Below are positions 54,370 through 63,492 of a stretch of DNA of 64,000 nt, piece by piece. Each line of letters starts with the position of its first letter. Within the stretch, counting starts at the first letter, position 1. Both the position numbers and the translations under genes were made by a program. The DNA is taken from positions 186,001-250,000 of the forward strand of contig NZ_JALGYW010000001.1 in the NCBI RefSeq assembly GCF_023111095.1, read 5' to 3'. This DNA comes from Maribellus sp. YY47 (GTDB lineage Bacteria > Bacteroidota > Bacteroidia > Bacteroidales > Prolixibacteraceae). Under the pieces are notes generated by a model that worked only from the letters and a program-made list of their open reading frames with translations, searched no databases and was not told where the DNA came from.

Positions 54370-55902
54370 CTAGCGATTTTTCACCAGGCGTTGTACGTTG
54401 GTTACGTTCCCGTTTCGTATTAGTCTCACCAGGTAAATACCCGATGTCGCGGCACCGCCGTTTGTAATGTCGCCATTCCATACTAACTTATGTGTACCTT
54501 CCTGTAGTTCCGCGTTCGCCAGCACCTTTATTTCCTGTCCGAAAAGATTGAAAATACTTAGCTGTACTTCTGTGCTTTGTTCGAGTTCGAATTCAATCTT
54601 TGTTCGATCACTGAAGGGATTAGGATAGACCTCAAACGGATTATTTTCTTCGGGATTGATTTCTTGAACCGTAGTTTTTGAGTCGGCAGACTTGACAACA
54701 ATGGTGCTAAAGTGTTCGATAGAAGCATAAAGCCGATGTCGTGCAGTATCCACCCTGGCGATCCGGTCATCAACAGCTACAAAGCCCGTATTGTCTGCAA
54801 AGAAAACATCCAGATTCATAGGGTCAATGCCCAGCGAATCAAGAAGGTCTTGTTTGTAAACCAGTTTCAATTCAACGGGAATGTTAAACCAATAAGGTTC
54901 TGCAATGGTGTCAGATCCGGCCGGGACAACACTGAATTTTACACCGGTAATGATGCCGTCGGAAAACTCAACCTCAGTGCTGTCATCGCTCATTTCAGCA
55001 TATTTCTCCGGGATGAACATATAAATATCAATGTCTTCGCTAATACAGCCAAACGGAAAATGCAGCATTCCTGCATTCAGCAAATTTAACGGATAGGGAA
55101 GTCCTCCAATTCTATACGATTCTCCTTCTTTAAAATATTTCGGGTGCAATTCGTTGCCGTTGGGCAGGACGCGTCTGATTGATATGGTATTCACTTCCAA
55201 ATCAACGGTAGAGTCTACCACTAGCAATTCAACCGAAGCCACGAAATTACTGTAATTCGCAGTTATCAATGTCATTCCGGTTTCTCCCGATAAAGTAAGT
55301 AATCCGTACTCATCAATTTTTGCGATAGAAGTATCAGTAACACTCCACACATAGGTCGCATTCTGATGCTTTATACCATTTGTTTTGTAAGTTGCTGAAT
55401 ATTGAATGGGATCGTGGCCCGCATAAACTGTCATGTCGTTTGGAATGATGGTGAGTTGTTTCCCGCGATTGTTTTGTTGATCTTTTTCTTTCTCGATTTT
55501 ATCTTTTTTTTCGCGGGTTTCGTAAATGGTTATTTTGGCTGTGTCTGCTAAATCTCCCAAATGGGCAATAATAATTCCTTTGCCAGGCACTTCGGGCGAA
55601 TAGAAAAGATTGGGAATGGAAACGGAGAAGCTGCCAAGTTCCATTGGTTCTATCCTCCATTCAAAGGTTGGGTCGATTCTCATTCCGGTAGAATCAATAT
55701 AAAAAGCAGTAAGCTCTACCGAATCACTTATTTCAACACGAATGTTATCCGGAACGATTTTAATTTTTGGATATTCATCGTTCATCATTCCTTCTTTGTC
55801 ACGTGGTTTTGACATTAGTGATTCCTGGCTAATAGCAGCCAAGCTGTAGAATAAAACGACAATAAGGAGGAGGGGTTTTCTGAATTTGTAAAATCTCTTC
55901 AT
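54370..55902 (-). CDS. Secreted Ig-like protein with type IX secretion sorting domain
   Basis: 510 residues. Signal peptide (~1-25, ends near AAISQ). Two Ig-like/BIG2-type segments: ~50-125 (DNIRVEISDSVELTAFYID...) and ~150-230 (TVYAGHDPIQYSATYKTNG... SGETGMTLITANY). A middle domain of unknown type (~235-415). The C-terminal ~85 residues (VYPNPFSDRTKIEF, FNLFGQEIKVL, SGIYLVRLIRNG) are a type A sorting domain (Por secretion system). It should be exported and attached to the cell surface by the T9SS. Function unknown. Confidence 0.9.
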   Translation of the reverse strand: MKRFYKFRKPLLLIVVLFYSLAAISQESLMSKPRDKEGMMNDEYPKIKIVPDNIRVEISDSVELTAFYIDSTGMRIDPTFEWRIEPMELGSFSVSIPNLFYSPEVPGKGIIIAHLGDLADTAKITIYETREKKDKIEKEKDQQNNRGKQLTIIPNDMTVYAGHDPIQYSATYKTNGIKHQNATYVWSVTDTSIAKIDEYGLLTLSGETGMTLITANYSNFVASVELLVVDSTVDLEVNTISIRRVLPNGNELHPKYFKEGESYRIGGLPYPLNLLNAGMLHFPFGCISEDIDIYMFIPEKYAEMSDDSTEVEFSDGIITGVKFSVVPAGSDTIAEPYWFNIPVELKLVYKQDLLDSLGIDPMNLDVFFADNTGFVAVDDRIARVDTARHRLYASIEHFSTIVVKSADSKTTVQEINPEENNPFEVYPNPFSDRTKIEFELEQSTEVQLSIFNLFGQEIKVLANAELQEGTHKLVWNGDITNGGAATSGIYLVRLIRNGNVTNVQRLVKNR

Positions 55903-56397
55903 ACGCCGTTAGGTTTTATTATTAGCATTAATAAATAAAACTTTCATCTTCTTCGATTGACAAAGAACCTGTATTGAAATAAAATTTGGCAATCGTCCCA
56001 ACAGTATCAAAAAGGGTGATAATCAGTCCGTAAAATCATATCAATTTACTAAATATCAGTGTGAAATACAAGTTTGTTCCCGTTGAAATCATGGCCGGCT
56101 CTTTCGAAAATATCTAAGACAGAGCAGCCTGCTTCCTGTTCTCATCCATAAAATGGGAAGCGATAGTTTTTGATAGCAAACAGGATTCTTTCTTCTGGAA
56201 GATGCTTGAAGCCTGAGCTTCCAGAGTATGTGGAATGATTTTCATTGCAAAGAAAACTAAGTGTATTTGTTTTGCGTATACATTTAAAAATGAGAAAACA
56301 CTGAAAACCTGGAGTGTTATGAACTATGAGAAAAACCTGAGCAGGAAAATGAATCCGGTTATCATGCCGGAAGTAGATCGTTTAAAAGTAAAAAGTC
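55903..56397. other. Non-coding gap upstream of the first small membrane peptide
   Basis: 495 bp. Two mutually exclusive hairpins are present at 56194-56225: TCTGGAAG / CTTCCAGA, or the inner GAAGC / GCTTC. A short CCGG/CCGG hairpin lies just before the 56398 ATG. An 82-codon frame at 56235-56483 is not convincing. Confidence 0.5.
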
Positions 56398-56490
56398 ATG
56401 GGAGCACTTATCGCATACGCTGTCCTGTTGCTGGTTGTAGTAGCAATCGTGTTATACTTGAGCTATCGGGATGTAAAACATAACGGATAA
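56398..56490 (+). CDS. Small single-pass membrane peptide (copy 1)
   Basis: 30 residues: MGALIAYAV, a strongly hydrophobic run to about residue 20, then YLSYRDVKHNG and TAA. One transmembrane helix with a charged C-terminus. It is paralogous to the 30-residue peptide at 57539-57631: same length, same YAxLLL core, and the shared ending YLSYRD-x-K-x-N. The conservation of the protein, not just of hydrophobicity, argues that both are real genes. Function unknown. Confidence 0.7.
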   Translation: MGALIAYAVLLLVVVAIVLYLSYRDVKHNG

Positions 56491-56640
56491 AAAAGTGCTG
56501 GTTTCGATGAATCAGATATGTTTACCTTTTTTATCGATTGAGGATGCGCAAGCCTTGGAAAGGAGGAGTCTGTTCTTTTCTGAGGTTTGTTGTTTTAAAA
56601 TAACCTTCTGAAATAAAGGCGTTCAATGAAAATGTTTTTG

Positions 56641-56713
56641 AGCCTCTCACGGGACTCGAACCCGCGACCTGCTCATTACGAATGAGCTGCTCTACCAGCT
56701 GAGCTAAAGAGGC
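56641..56713 (-). tRNA. tRNA-Thr (anticodon CGT)
   Basis: 73-nt cloverleaf on the minus strand. 5' GCCTCTT acceptor pairs with the GAGAGGC 3' strand (one T-G); D arm TAGCTCAGCTGGTAGAGC; anticodon stem GCTCA/TGAGC with loop TTCGTAA, anticodon CGT; T arm CGCGGGTTCGAGTCCCGTG; discriminator T. CCA is not encoded. Reads ACG threonine codons. Confidence 0.97.
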
Positions 56714-56829
56714 TTATTGATGTACGAAGTAAACAAATTAGATGAGAATTTACAATAGGAAATTTGCGCATTTTGTTTAAAAATGACGAGCTGTGTCTTT
56801 ATTTTCAACACCAAAACCTACTCAAGTTT

Positions 56830-57195
56830 CTATTTTCGGGTAAACACAATATTTTCACCATCTTCGGTAAGTGTCAGCGTATTTCCTGATACCGAATAAG
56901 TAAGACTAACAGTCTCTCCGCTTTCTGTCATGGTGAGCGTCGACCCGTTGGTACTGTATGTAAAGCTGGTTGTTTCACGCTCTGTTTCTCCGGCAAAAAC
57001 TGTGACCATTGTGGATGTTCCCGTATGGTTTGCATTAAATGTCATGGTAATTGTCATCGAGAATCCTTCCATTGATTCGACAAATTCCCAGGTGCCGACA
57101 ATTGAATCATCAGAGGAATCATCTTTATTGCAGGCCGAAAGGCTAAATAGCAGTAAAAATACTGAGGTGATCGCAAGAAAACGAAGCTGGTTCAT
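56830..57195 (-). CDS. Lipocalin-like lipoprotein
   Basis: 121 residues. Lipobox LSAC with Cys22, an acidic Ser/Asp linker, then a small beta-barrel domain: IVGTWEFVES at its start and repeated strands (SLTYSVSGNTLTLTEDG...VFTRK). GTW plus the closing strand are typical of the lipocalin-like families (e.g. DUF4923/lipocalin_4-like) common in Bacteroidota lipoproteins. Ligand unknown. Confidence 0.85.
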   Translation of the reverse strand: MNQLRFLAITSVFLLLFSLSACNKDDSSDDSIVGTWEFVESMEGFSMTITMTFNANHTGTSTMVTVFAGETERETTSFTYSTNGSTLTMTESGETVSLTYSVSGNTLTLTEDGENIVFTRK

Positions 57196-57538
57196 GATTA
57201 TTCGTTTTTGATTTTGCCTACTCTTATCGATTTTTGGCTTACTCGGATATTATTGTTGTTCAAATAGTTTACCGGGAAATTTCAAATTGCGACCTACTGT
57301 CAGACTCTGGATTTTCTTACTTTTTTGGCGTTAAATACAAGTTACGACAAATTTATGAACGAGGAATACAGAGCCGGAATCCTTTTATTTAAAGGTTCCC
57401 CGCGTTTTTTTCTGGCGCATATCAACAAACGCCGTTTGATAAGTTTCTTTAAAACAGATCGTTGTATTGGTCGTTTGGTCGTAATTTGAATCCGAAATAT
57501 CCGATGCTGTCTTAATGTGTCGGGCAAAACTTAGAGTT
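57196..57538. other. Non-coding gap upstream of the second small membrane peptide
   Basis: 343 bp. Contains a 13-bp perfect palindrome CAAACGCCGTTTG (57426-57438) and a GTAATTTGAA box (57480 region) resembling a degenerate -7 element. No other gene seen. Confidence 0.5.
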
Positions 57539-57631
57539 ATGGTAGCAATTATTACTTACGCAATTCTTTTGCTGATGGTGATTTCTGTAATGATGTATCT
57601 AAGTTACCGGGATCTGAAGCAAAATCGTTAA
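57539..57631 (+). CDS. Small single-pass membrane peptide (copy 2)
   Basis: 30 residues: MVAIITYAILLLMVISV, then MMYLSYRDLKQNR and TAA. One transmembrane helix, basic C-terminus. Paralogue of the 56398-56490 peptide, about 1.1 kb apart on the same strand, with no similarity seen in the flanking DNA, which argues for selection on the protein. Candidates include a type I toxin-like peptide or a small subunit of a membrane complex. Confidence 0.7.
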   Translation: MVAIITYAILLLMVISVMMYLSYRDLKQNR

Positions 57632-57798
57632 CACAGTGTAACGGCTTCCTGAAAATCCCCGACTAATAGATTGAGGTGCGAGACCTGATTAAAGGAAATG
57701 TGTCCTCGTGTTTTCCTGTCGCATCAGACCTGTCAAAGATAAACTCAGTATCAAACTCCCGATTGCTGTATTAAGCATCTACATATTCAGCATCCAAA

Positions 57799-57836
57799 AT
57801 AAAAAAAGCCCCTCCGTCAACTGACGAAGAGGCTTT
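57799..57836 (-). terminator. Terminator of lysS
   Basis: Minus-strand stem of 15 bp with two U-G pairs (57836-57822 with 57819-57805), 2-nt loop, followed by a U-run. Confidence 0.92.
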
Positions 57837-57858
57837 GCTATTATCTGGTTTTATTTGT

Positions 57859-59574
57859 CTATAGCAAGGTAACCGTTAATCCGGCATCGGTATTTTCAAC
57901 TTTTGCCACTTTTTTGCTGGTAAGCCCTTTAATAGCTTTGTCCCACTTTTTATTGCTGAGTTCCGAGTCTATCTTTAACTCATCAAGAGGATAAGTCTGC
58001 TTCTCTCCATCATCTTGAAGAAGATTGAAAATCTTTTTCTCGTCTTCCGACAGTTCAACCGCTTTTTTCTCGGGCTTCATTTGAGGAAAGAACAGCACAT
58101 CCTGAATCGAAGGACTGTTGGTCATAAACATGGTCAGGCGGTCCATGCCAATTCCCATACCCGATGTTGGAGGCATGCCATATTCCAGGGCACGCAGGAA
58201 GTCCTGGTCGATAAACATCGCTTCGTCGTCTCCTTTTTCCGAAAGTTTTAACTGATCCTGGAAACGTTCGCGCTGGTCGATCGGGTCATTCAGCTCAGAG
58301 TAGGCGTTTGCCAGCTCTTTCCCATTAACCATCAGCTCAAAGCGTTCGGTCAGTTCCGGATTGTCGCGGTGCTTTTTGGTTAGCGGCGACATCTCAACCG
58401 GGTAATCGATAATAAAGGTTGGCTGAATGTAGTTGTGCTCACATTTTTCGCCAAAAATCTCGTCGATCAGTTTGCCTTTTCCCATTGTTTCATCGGTTTC
58501 GATGCCAAGTTTATCGCAAATCTCGCGCAGCTCAGCTTCCGATTTTCCTGAAATATCATAACCGGTGTATTCTTTAATGGCATCGGTCATGGTCACACGT
58601 GGGAACGGTGCTTTGTAGTCGATAATGTGCTCGCCCAACTGAACTTTTGTTGTTCCGTGTAAAGCCATCGCAACGCGTTCACAGATTTCTTCGGTGAACT
58701 CCATCATCCATTTGTAGTCTTTGTAGGCCACGTAGATTTCCATCACCGTAAATTCCGGGTTGTGGGTGCGGTCCATTCCTTCATTCCGGAAGTCTTTCGC
58801 AAACTCGTACACACCTTCGAAACCACCTACGATCAGTCGTTTCAGGTAAAGCTCGTTGGCGATACGCATGTACAACGGCATGTTCAGTGCGTTGTGGTGC
58901 GTAATAAACGGACGGGCAGTAGCGCCTCCCGGAATGGGCTGCAAAATCGGAGTTTCCACCTCGTGGTAGCCATATTCGTTGAACATCTGGCGCATGGTGT
59001 TGTAGATCTTCGTACGTTTTATGAAAGTATCTTTCACCTGCGGATTCACGATCAAATCAACATAACGCTGACGGTATCGTTGTTCGGGATCGGTAAATGC
59101 GTCGAATGTTTTTCCTTCTTTTTCTTTTACAACCGGAAGCGGACGCAGTGATTTACTCAGCACCGTAATTTCTTTTACATGAACGGTGAGTTCGCCCATT
59201 TGAGTAATAAAGGCAAATCCTTTTACCCCAATGATATCGCCCATATCGAGCAGCTTCTTAAACACTTCGTTGTACAAAGTTTTGTCTTCTCCCGGACAAA
59301 TTTCGTCGCGGTTTACATATATCTGAATACGTCCTTCCTGATCCTGGAGTTCAGCAAACGCTGCTTTTCCCATAATTCTGCGGCTCATCAGTCGGCCGGC
59401 AATCACAACATCCTGGAAATTGTTGGCTTCTTCCTTGTAATTTTCTTTTATGTCGGCTGAAGTGGCATTTACATGATACTGTGCTGCAGGATAAGGCTCA
59501 ATGCCCAGTTCACGCAGTTTTTGCAACGAATTTCTCCTGATTAATTCCTGTTCACTTAATTCCTGATGACTCAT
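57859..59574 (-). CDS. lysS: Lysyl-tRNA synthetase (class II)
   Basis: 571 residues from the ATG at 59574. An upstream in-frame ATG at 59616 would add 14 residues; [24 protein letters not shown] is the common start. N-terminal OB-fold anticodon domain (~55-165), class II core with motif 1 to 3 ([34 protein letters not shown]). A C-terminal extension of ~70 residues beyond the catalytic core ([16 protein letters not shown]...) is normal for Bacteroidota. Charges tRNA-Lys in the cytoplasm. Confidence 0.96.
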   Translation of the reverse strand: MSHQELSEQELIRRNSLQKLRELGIEPYPAAQYHVNATSADIKENYKEEANNFQDVVIAGRLMSRRIMGKAAFAELQDQEGRIQIYVNRDEICPGEDKTLYNEVFKKLLDMGDIIGVKGFAFITQMGELTVHVKEITVLSKSLRPLPVVKEKEGKTFDAFTDPEQRYRQRYVDLIVNPQVKDTFIKRTKIYNTMRQMFNEYGYHEVETPILQPIPGGATARPFITHHNALNMPLYMRIANELYLKRLIVGGFEGVYEFAKDFRNEGMDRTHNPEFTVMEIYVAYKDYKWMMEFTEEICERVAMALHGTTKVQLGEHIIDYKAPFPRVTMTDAIKEYTGYDISGKSEAELREICDKLGIETDETMGKGKLIDEIFGEKCEHNYIQPTFIIDYPVEMSPLTKKHRDNPELTERFELMVNGKELANAYSELNDPIDQRERFQDQLKLSEKGDDEAMFIDQDFLRALEYGMPPTSGMGIGMDRLTMFMTNSPSIQDVLFFPQMKPEKKAVELSEDEKKIFNLLQDDGEKQTYPLDELKIDSELSNKKWDKAIKGLTSKKVAKVENTDAGLTVTLL

Positions 59575-59672
59575 TTTATACTCTGTTTTTGGCTGCTCTT
59601 TTACCGGCGAATGCAAATCGTTTTTTTCCGGCCATAAAGAGGTAACCTGCTGAATGTTTGCAAAAATTTCGG

Positions 59673-59680
59673 CAAAGATA
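59673..59680 (-). promoter_or_regulatory. -7 element of lysS
   Basis: Minus-strand TATCTTTG, an exact TAnnTTTG match, about 100 bp before the preferred start; no -33 TTTG at 19 bp. Confidence 0.5.
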
Positions 59681-59888
59681 ATAAAACAAGTTGCTCATCC
59701 TTTTTTGTATTTATGAAATGCCTGCAAAGTCTTTAAAGGATAACATAGTGTTCATGAATCGCTTGTCTCTTCTGAGGTGTGGCCGAATTCTCAATTAGTC
59801 ATCGGATTACATCTTTTCGGAGTGGAACTTTGTTAATAATAAAAAGCGGACAATTTTAGGTTTTTTTTAAATATGAACGGGCATTTTG

Positions 59889-59896
59889 TATCTTTG
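59889..59896 (+). promoter_or_regulatory. -7 element of recJ
   Basis: TATCTTTG, exact TAnnTTTG match, 33 bp before the ATG; upstream T-rich run instead of a clear TTTG. Confidence 0.55.
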
Positions 59897-59929
59897 CTCC
59901 TTCTTGTCTGAAATCAATAAAAACGCAGA

Positions 59930-61660
59930 ATGGAAAAAATTTGGAACTATAAGAAACAAGGCGACCAAAACGAGGTAAAACACCTTTCCGCTGCGTTAAA
60001 TGTAAACATGGTAACGGCCCGGCTGCTGGTACAGCGCGGCATAAAAACCTATAACGAAGCCAAAGCATTTTTCCGCCCCCGACTTAGTGATTTGCACGAT
60101 CCTTTTTTGATGAAAGACATGAAGGAAGCGGTTGCACGTCTCGAAAAAGCCATCGAAAACCAGGAAAAGGTAATTGTTTACGGCGATTATGATGTGGACG
60201 GTACCACCTCTGTGGCGCTGATGTACCTCTTCCTGAAAGAAAGAATCAAGGAAATAGAATATTATATCCCGGACCGGTACAGTGAAGGATACGGAATTTC
60301 TCCGAAAAGTATCGATTATGCCGCCGAAAATGGTGTAACACTGGTGGTGGCTCTTGACTGTGGAATTAAAGCAGTTGAAAAAATTGAGAAAGCGAAAGAA
60401 CTGGGAATCGATTTTATCATTTGCGATCACCATAATCCGGGAGAAAAAGTACCAAAGGCAAGCGCTGTTTTGGATCCAAAACAGCCCGGATGTAAATATC
60501 CTTACAAAGAGCTTTCCGGTTGCGGTGTTGGCTTTAAGCTGCTTCAGGCCTACTGCACCAAAAACAATATCGACCTGGAAGAAATTTATGACTTGCTCGA
60601 CCTGGTTGCCGTTAGTATTGCGGCCGATATTGTACCGATAACCGGAGAAAACAGGGTACTGGCATACTACGGGCTGAAAAAACTGAATTCTGATCCCGGA
60701 GTGGGGCTGCAAACCATTATAAATTTTGCCGGAATCAACGGAAGCGATATCACCATCAGCGATATTGTTTTTAAGATTGGCCCGCGATTGAATGCATCAG
60801 GAAGGATTGAGCACGGTAAAAAATCAGTGCAAATTCTGGTTTCTGACGACGAGGATAAATCGGATCTTTTGGGTGAAGAAATCGACTCGTTTAACGAGAT
60901 CCGTAAAACGCTCGACCGCGATATTACACAGGAAGCGCTGGATACAATCGAAAATAGTGAGGAGTTAAAAGAGATGAACAGCACTGTGCTGTATAACCGC
61001 GACTGGCATAAGGGAGTTGTGGGGATTGTAGCGTCGCGTGTTACCGAATATTACTACCGGCCAACGGTTATTCTGACCGAATCGAATGGCCTCGCAACCG
61101 GATCGGCGCGTTCGGTGCGTGATTTCGACTTGTACGAAGCCATCGGGCAGTGCAGCGATTTGCTGGAGTCGTACGGAGGGCATATGTACGCCGCCGGACT
61201 TACCATGAAGATCGAGAATATTCCGGAATTCAAACGCCGTTTCGAAGAGATTGTGACACGCCAGATTACTGATCAGCAGCAGGTTCAGTCGATCGATATT
61301 GATGCAAAGATTACCTTGAGTGAGATTACTCCGCGCTTTTTCCGGATACTGAAACAATTCGCGCCGTTTGGACCGCATAACATGATGCCGGTATTTGTAA
61401 CCGAAGATGTTTTTGATGCCGGAACCAGTCGTTTGGTCGGCAAAAACAAAGAGCATCTGAAACTGGATTTGGTGGAGCCTGACGTGAATTCCGGTATTTT
61501 CCCGGGAATCGCATTTAACCAGTCGGATGCATATGATTTGATTACATCCGGTTCTCCTTTCGATATTTGCTATTCGATCAACGAAAACGAATACCGCGGC
61601 AAAACCAGTCTACAGTTGTTTATTCGCGATATAAAGAAGCGCGAGTCATTTGGCTGGTAG
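59930..61660 (+). CDS. recJ: Single-stranded-DNA-specific exonuclease RecJ
   Basis: 576 residues. 5'-3' ssDNA exonuclease of recombination and mismatch repair, DHH phosphoesterase superfamily. Motif DYDVDG (86-91) and CDHHNPG (165-171) supply the manganese-binding Asp and His residues; DHHA1 region with GSARSVRDFDLYEAIGQCSDLLESYGGHMYAAGLTM, and a C-terminal OB fold. The stop codon abuts the stop of the convergent HAD gene (no gap). Confidence 0.97.
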   Translation: MEKIWNYKKQGDQNEVKHLSAALNVNMVTARLLVQRGIKTYNEAKAFFRPRLSDLHDPFLMKDMKEAVARLEKAIENQEKVIVYGDYDVDGTTSVALMYLFLKERIKEIEYYIPDRYSEGYGISPKSIDYAAENGVTLVVALDCGIKAVEKIEKAKELGIDFIICDHHNPGEKVPKASAVLDPKQPGCKYPYKELSGCGVGFKLLQAYCTKNNIDLEEIYDLLDLVAVSIAADIVPITGENRVLAYYGLKKLNSDPGVGLQTIINFAGINGSDITISDIVFKIGPRLNASGRIEHGKKSVQILVSDDEDKSDLLGEEIDSFNEIRKTLDRDITQEALDTIENSEELKEMNSTVLYNRDWHKGVVGIVASRVTEYYYRPTVILTESNGLATGSARSVRDFDLYEAIGQCSDLLESYGGHMYAAGLTMKIENIPEFKRRFEEIVTRQITDQQQVQSIDIDAKITLSEITPRFFRILKQFAPFGPHNMMPVFVTEDVFDAGTSRLVGKNKEHLKLDLVEPDVNSGIFPGIAFNQSDAYDLITSGSPFDICYSINENEYRGKTSLQLFIRDIKKRESFGW

Positions 61661-62308
61661 CTACGGCAATAATTTCAGAAATTCCGGATCCATGAGATCT
61701 TCGAGCTTGTCGGCCACAAAAGCGCCTGTGCTTTCCAGTCTCTCTTTGGATTGATGCCCGTTGGCAATCAGGATACAAGTGATTCCCAGTTTTTCTGCTA
61801 CTTCGTAATCGTGAATCGTATCACCGATCATTACTGCTTTTTCTTTCTGTATCTGATGTGATTCAATTAGTTGCTCGCCCCGTTCAATTTTGGAGGCCGC
61901 ATAATGATCATTCAGTCCGGCAATCCCTTCAAAATAGTGGAGGATATTCTGATGACCGAGCGTTTCCTGCAGCATATTCTGCTTCATGGCCGAAAGAACA
62001 AACTGCCGTTTGCCTGCATTTTTGAAGAAATCGAGCACTTTTACTGCTGATCGGTGCAGGTTGCAGCTTTTTACGCCGTTGTCGTATATGTCGATAAATT
62101 CGCGGGCCGGAATGGCGAAATCCTCTTTGCTGAAATCAAAGCCAATGGTGGCATAATAATCTTTTACCGGAAACGAAAAAACTTCCTTGTATTGAACGTG
62201 ATCCAGCAATTCAAGGTCTCTTTTCTCAAGAATTTGATTGATGGTCGAAATACAAAAATTCAGATCATCGAGCAGGGTTCCGTTCCAGTCCCAAATAACA
62301 GAACGCAT
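61661..62308 (-). CDS. HAD family hydrolase (phosphoglycolate phosphatase-like)
   Basis: 215 residues. DWNGTLLDD (7-15), a variant of the DxDGT nucleophile motif with Asn in place of the second Asp-containing position; helical cap; Ser/Thr motif in LSAMKQ; Lys in ERGEQLIE region; and GDTIHDYEVAEKLGI for the metal-binding acidic pair. Substrate unknown. Convergent with recJ; co-directional with the acyltransferase upstream, 1 bp apart. Confidence 0.88.
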   Translation of the reverse strand: MRSVIWDWNGTLLDDLNFCISTINQILEKRDLELLDHVQYKEVFSFPVKDYYATIGFDFSKEDFAIPAREFIDIYDNGVKSCNLHRSAVKVLDFFKNAGKRQFVLSAMKQNMLQETLGHQNILHYFEGIAGLNDHYAASKIERGEQLIESHQIQKEKAVMIGDTIHDYEVAEKLGITCILIANGHQSKERLESTGAFVADKLEDLMDPEFLKLLP

Positions 62309-62309
62309 A

Positions 62310-63452
62310 TTAAATATCTTTCACTTTAAGTTTATTGATCACCGGATTGGCGTACAATTTCAGGAAGCGCTCCTGTATGTCGGTCACCGGGAAATCGACG
62401 TGAACCATGGCTTGTTCCACCATGATTTCAAATTTCTTTTGTTCCTCGTTCGTGTATTTATCCTTAAAACGGTGTTCCTGCATCAGCATGTCGTAGGCGA
62501 CGTAATTGCTGGGCCACAATTTAAAGTTTTTGTAGATCTGTTTATCGATCATTTCGGCTATGTCGCGAATGTATTTGTTGCGTTGTTCGTTGTTTTCTGC
62601 TGGAGGAAAATGCGTCTCAATCGGTTCGCCAAAGGCAAAACGTATCCTGCCTTTTGGTGCAAACATCCCCATCGACATGCTTTTCAAATCGTCTTTGCTG
62701 GTTTTTAGCTGACCGTAGTGTTCTTTCTTGATCAGCTCTTTTAGTTTGGCCAATCCGCAAGGTTCTATTTCATACGAAATAGATACGGGAACAATGTTGA
62801 GTTCATTGAATCCATCCGATATGGTTCCCTTGTTGCTCATATTGAGCATTTTGAGGAGGCTGTCCTGCGTTTTGTCGTTCCCGTCTTTTGTGCGGCCTTC
62901 CCTTTGTGCGATCCAGATCGACATTTTGTCCTCGGTGATCGACTTCCGGATGAAATGCGATACTTTCCGCGATGCCGTCATTAGTTCGCGGGGCGGGAGA
63001 TTTCTTTTGATCACAAACGAGCGATTGAGTTTAACGGTGTGCTCAATCCATTCGTATTGCAGGAGGTTGTCGCCAATCGCAATTTCCGTGGTATTCATTC
63101 CGTGTTCGAAAATGAGCACGTTAAGAAGTGCAGCGTCCAGAATAATATCGCGGTGATTGGAAATAAACAGGTACGGCTTCTTTTTGTCCAGTTTGTCAAT
63201 CCCGGTACATTTTAGCCCGTTGGACGTTTTATCCACCAGCCAGTGCAGCAGGTCGTAAATAAAAACACCCTGCAGCTGTTTCACGCTTTTGATACGCCGC
63301 AGCTGAAATTTCACCATTTCCACTTTCGGACGATTTTTGAACAGGATCATTAATACCTCGTCAAAAACCCTGTCTTTCAGCAGTAAACGCATCTTTTGCT
63401 TTACTTCCGAATCGTAATAAGGACGAATGTCATCGAAATTGTAGCCCGTCAT
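62310..63452 (-). CDS. PlsC-type acyltransferase
   Basis: 380 residues; no signal peptide. Acyltransferase domain (~85-330) with ISNHRDIILD (97-106) as motif 1 and EGRTKDG as the substrate-binding motif. The usual HX4D catalytic pair is spaced as H100-x5-D106 here (H100-x-D102 is the other option), so the acid residue is uncertain. Length and the long N-terminal region distinguish it from short PlsC proteins. Likely acts on lysophospholipid or related glycerol phosphates at the inner membrane. Next to a HAD gene; the two probably share a transcript. Confidence 0.8.
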   Translation of the reverse strand: MTGYNFDDIRPYYDSEVKQKMRLLLKDRVFDEVLMILFKNRPKVEMVKFQLRRIKSVKQLQGVFIYDLLHWLVDKTSNGLKCTGIDKLDKKKPYLFISNHRDIILDAALLNVLIFEHGMNTTEIAIGDNLLQYEWIEHTVKLNRSFVIKRNLPPRELMTASRKVSHFIRKSITEDKMSIWIAQREGRTKDGNDKTQDSLLKMLNMSNKGTISDGFNELNIVPVSISYEIEPCGLAKLKELIKKEHYGQLKTSKDDLKSMSMGMFAPKGRIRFAFGEPIETHFPPAENNEQRNKYIRDIAEMIDKQIYKNFKLWPSNYVAYDMLMQEHRFKDKYTNEEQKKFEIMVEQAMVHVDFPVTDIQERFLKLYANPVINKLKVKDI

Positions 63453-63492
63453 ATTTTAGATGATTTAACTCAGCAAAGTAACACATTCAATC

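Larger units (their letters stand above)
59575..59929. other. Divergent control region between lysS and recJ
   Basis: 355 bp with promoter -7 elements in both directions: TATCTTTG for lysS (59680-59673, minus) and TATCTTTG for recJ (59889-59896). No gene seen. Confidence 0.7.

Noticed and set aside
56235-56483. 82-codon frame overlapping the first small membrane peptide
   Set aside because: Composition is unlike a protein and the overlapping 30-residue frame has a paralogue 1.1 kb away, which supports that frame instead.
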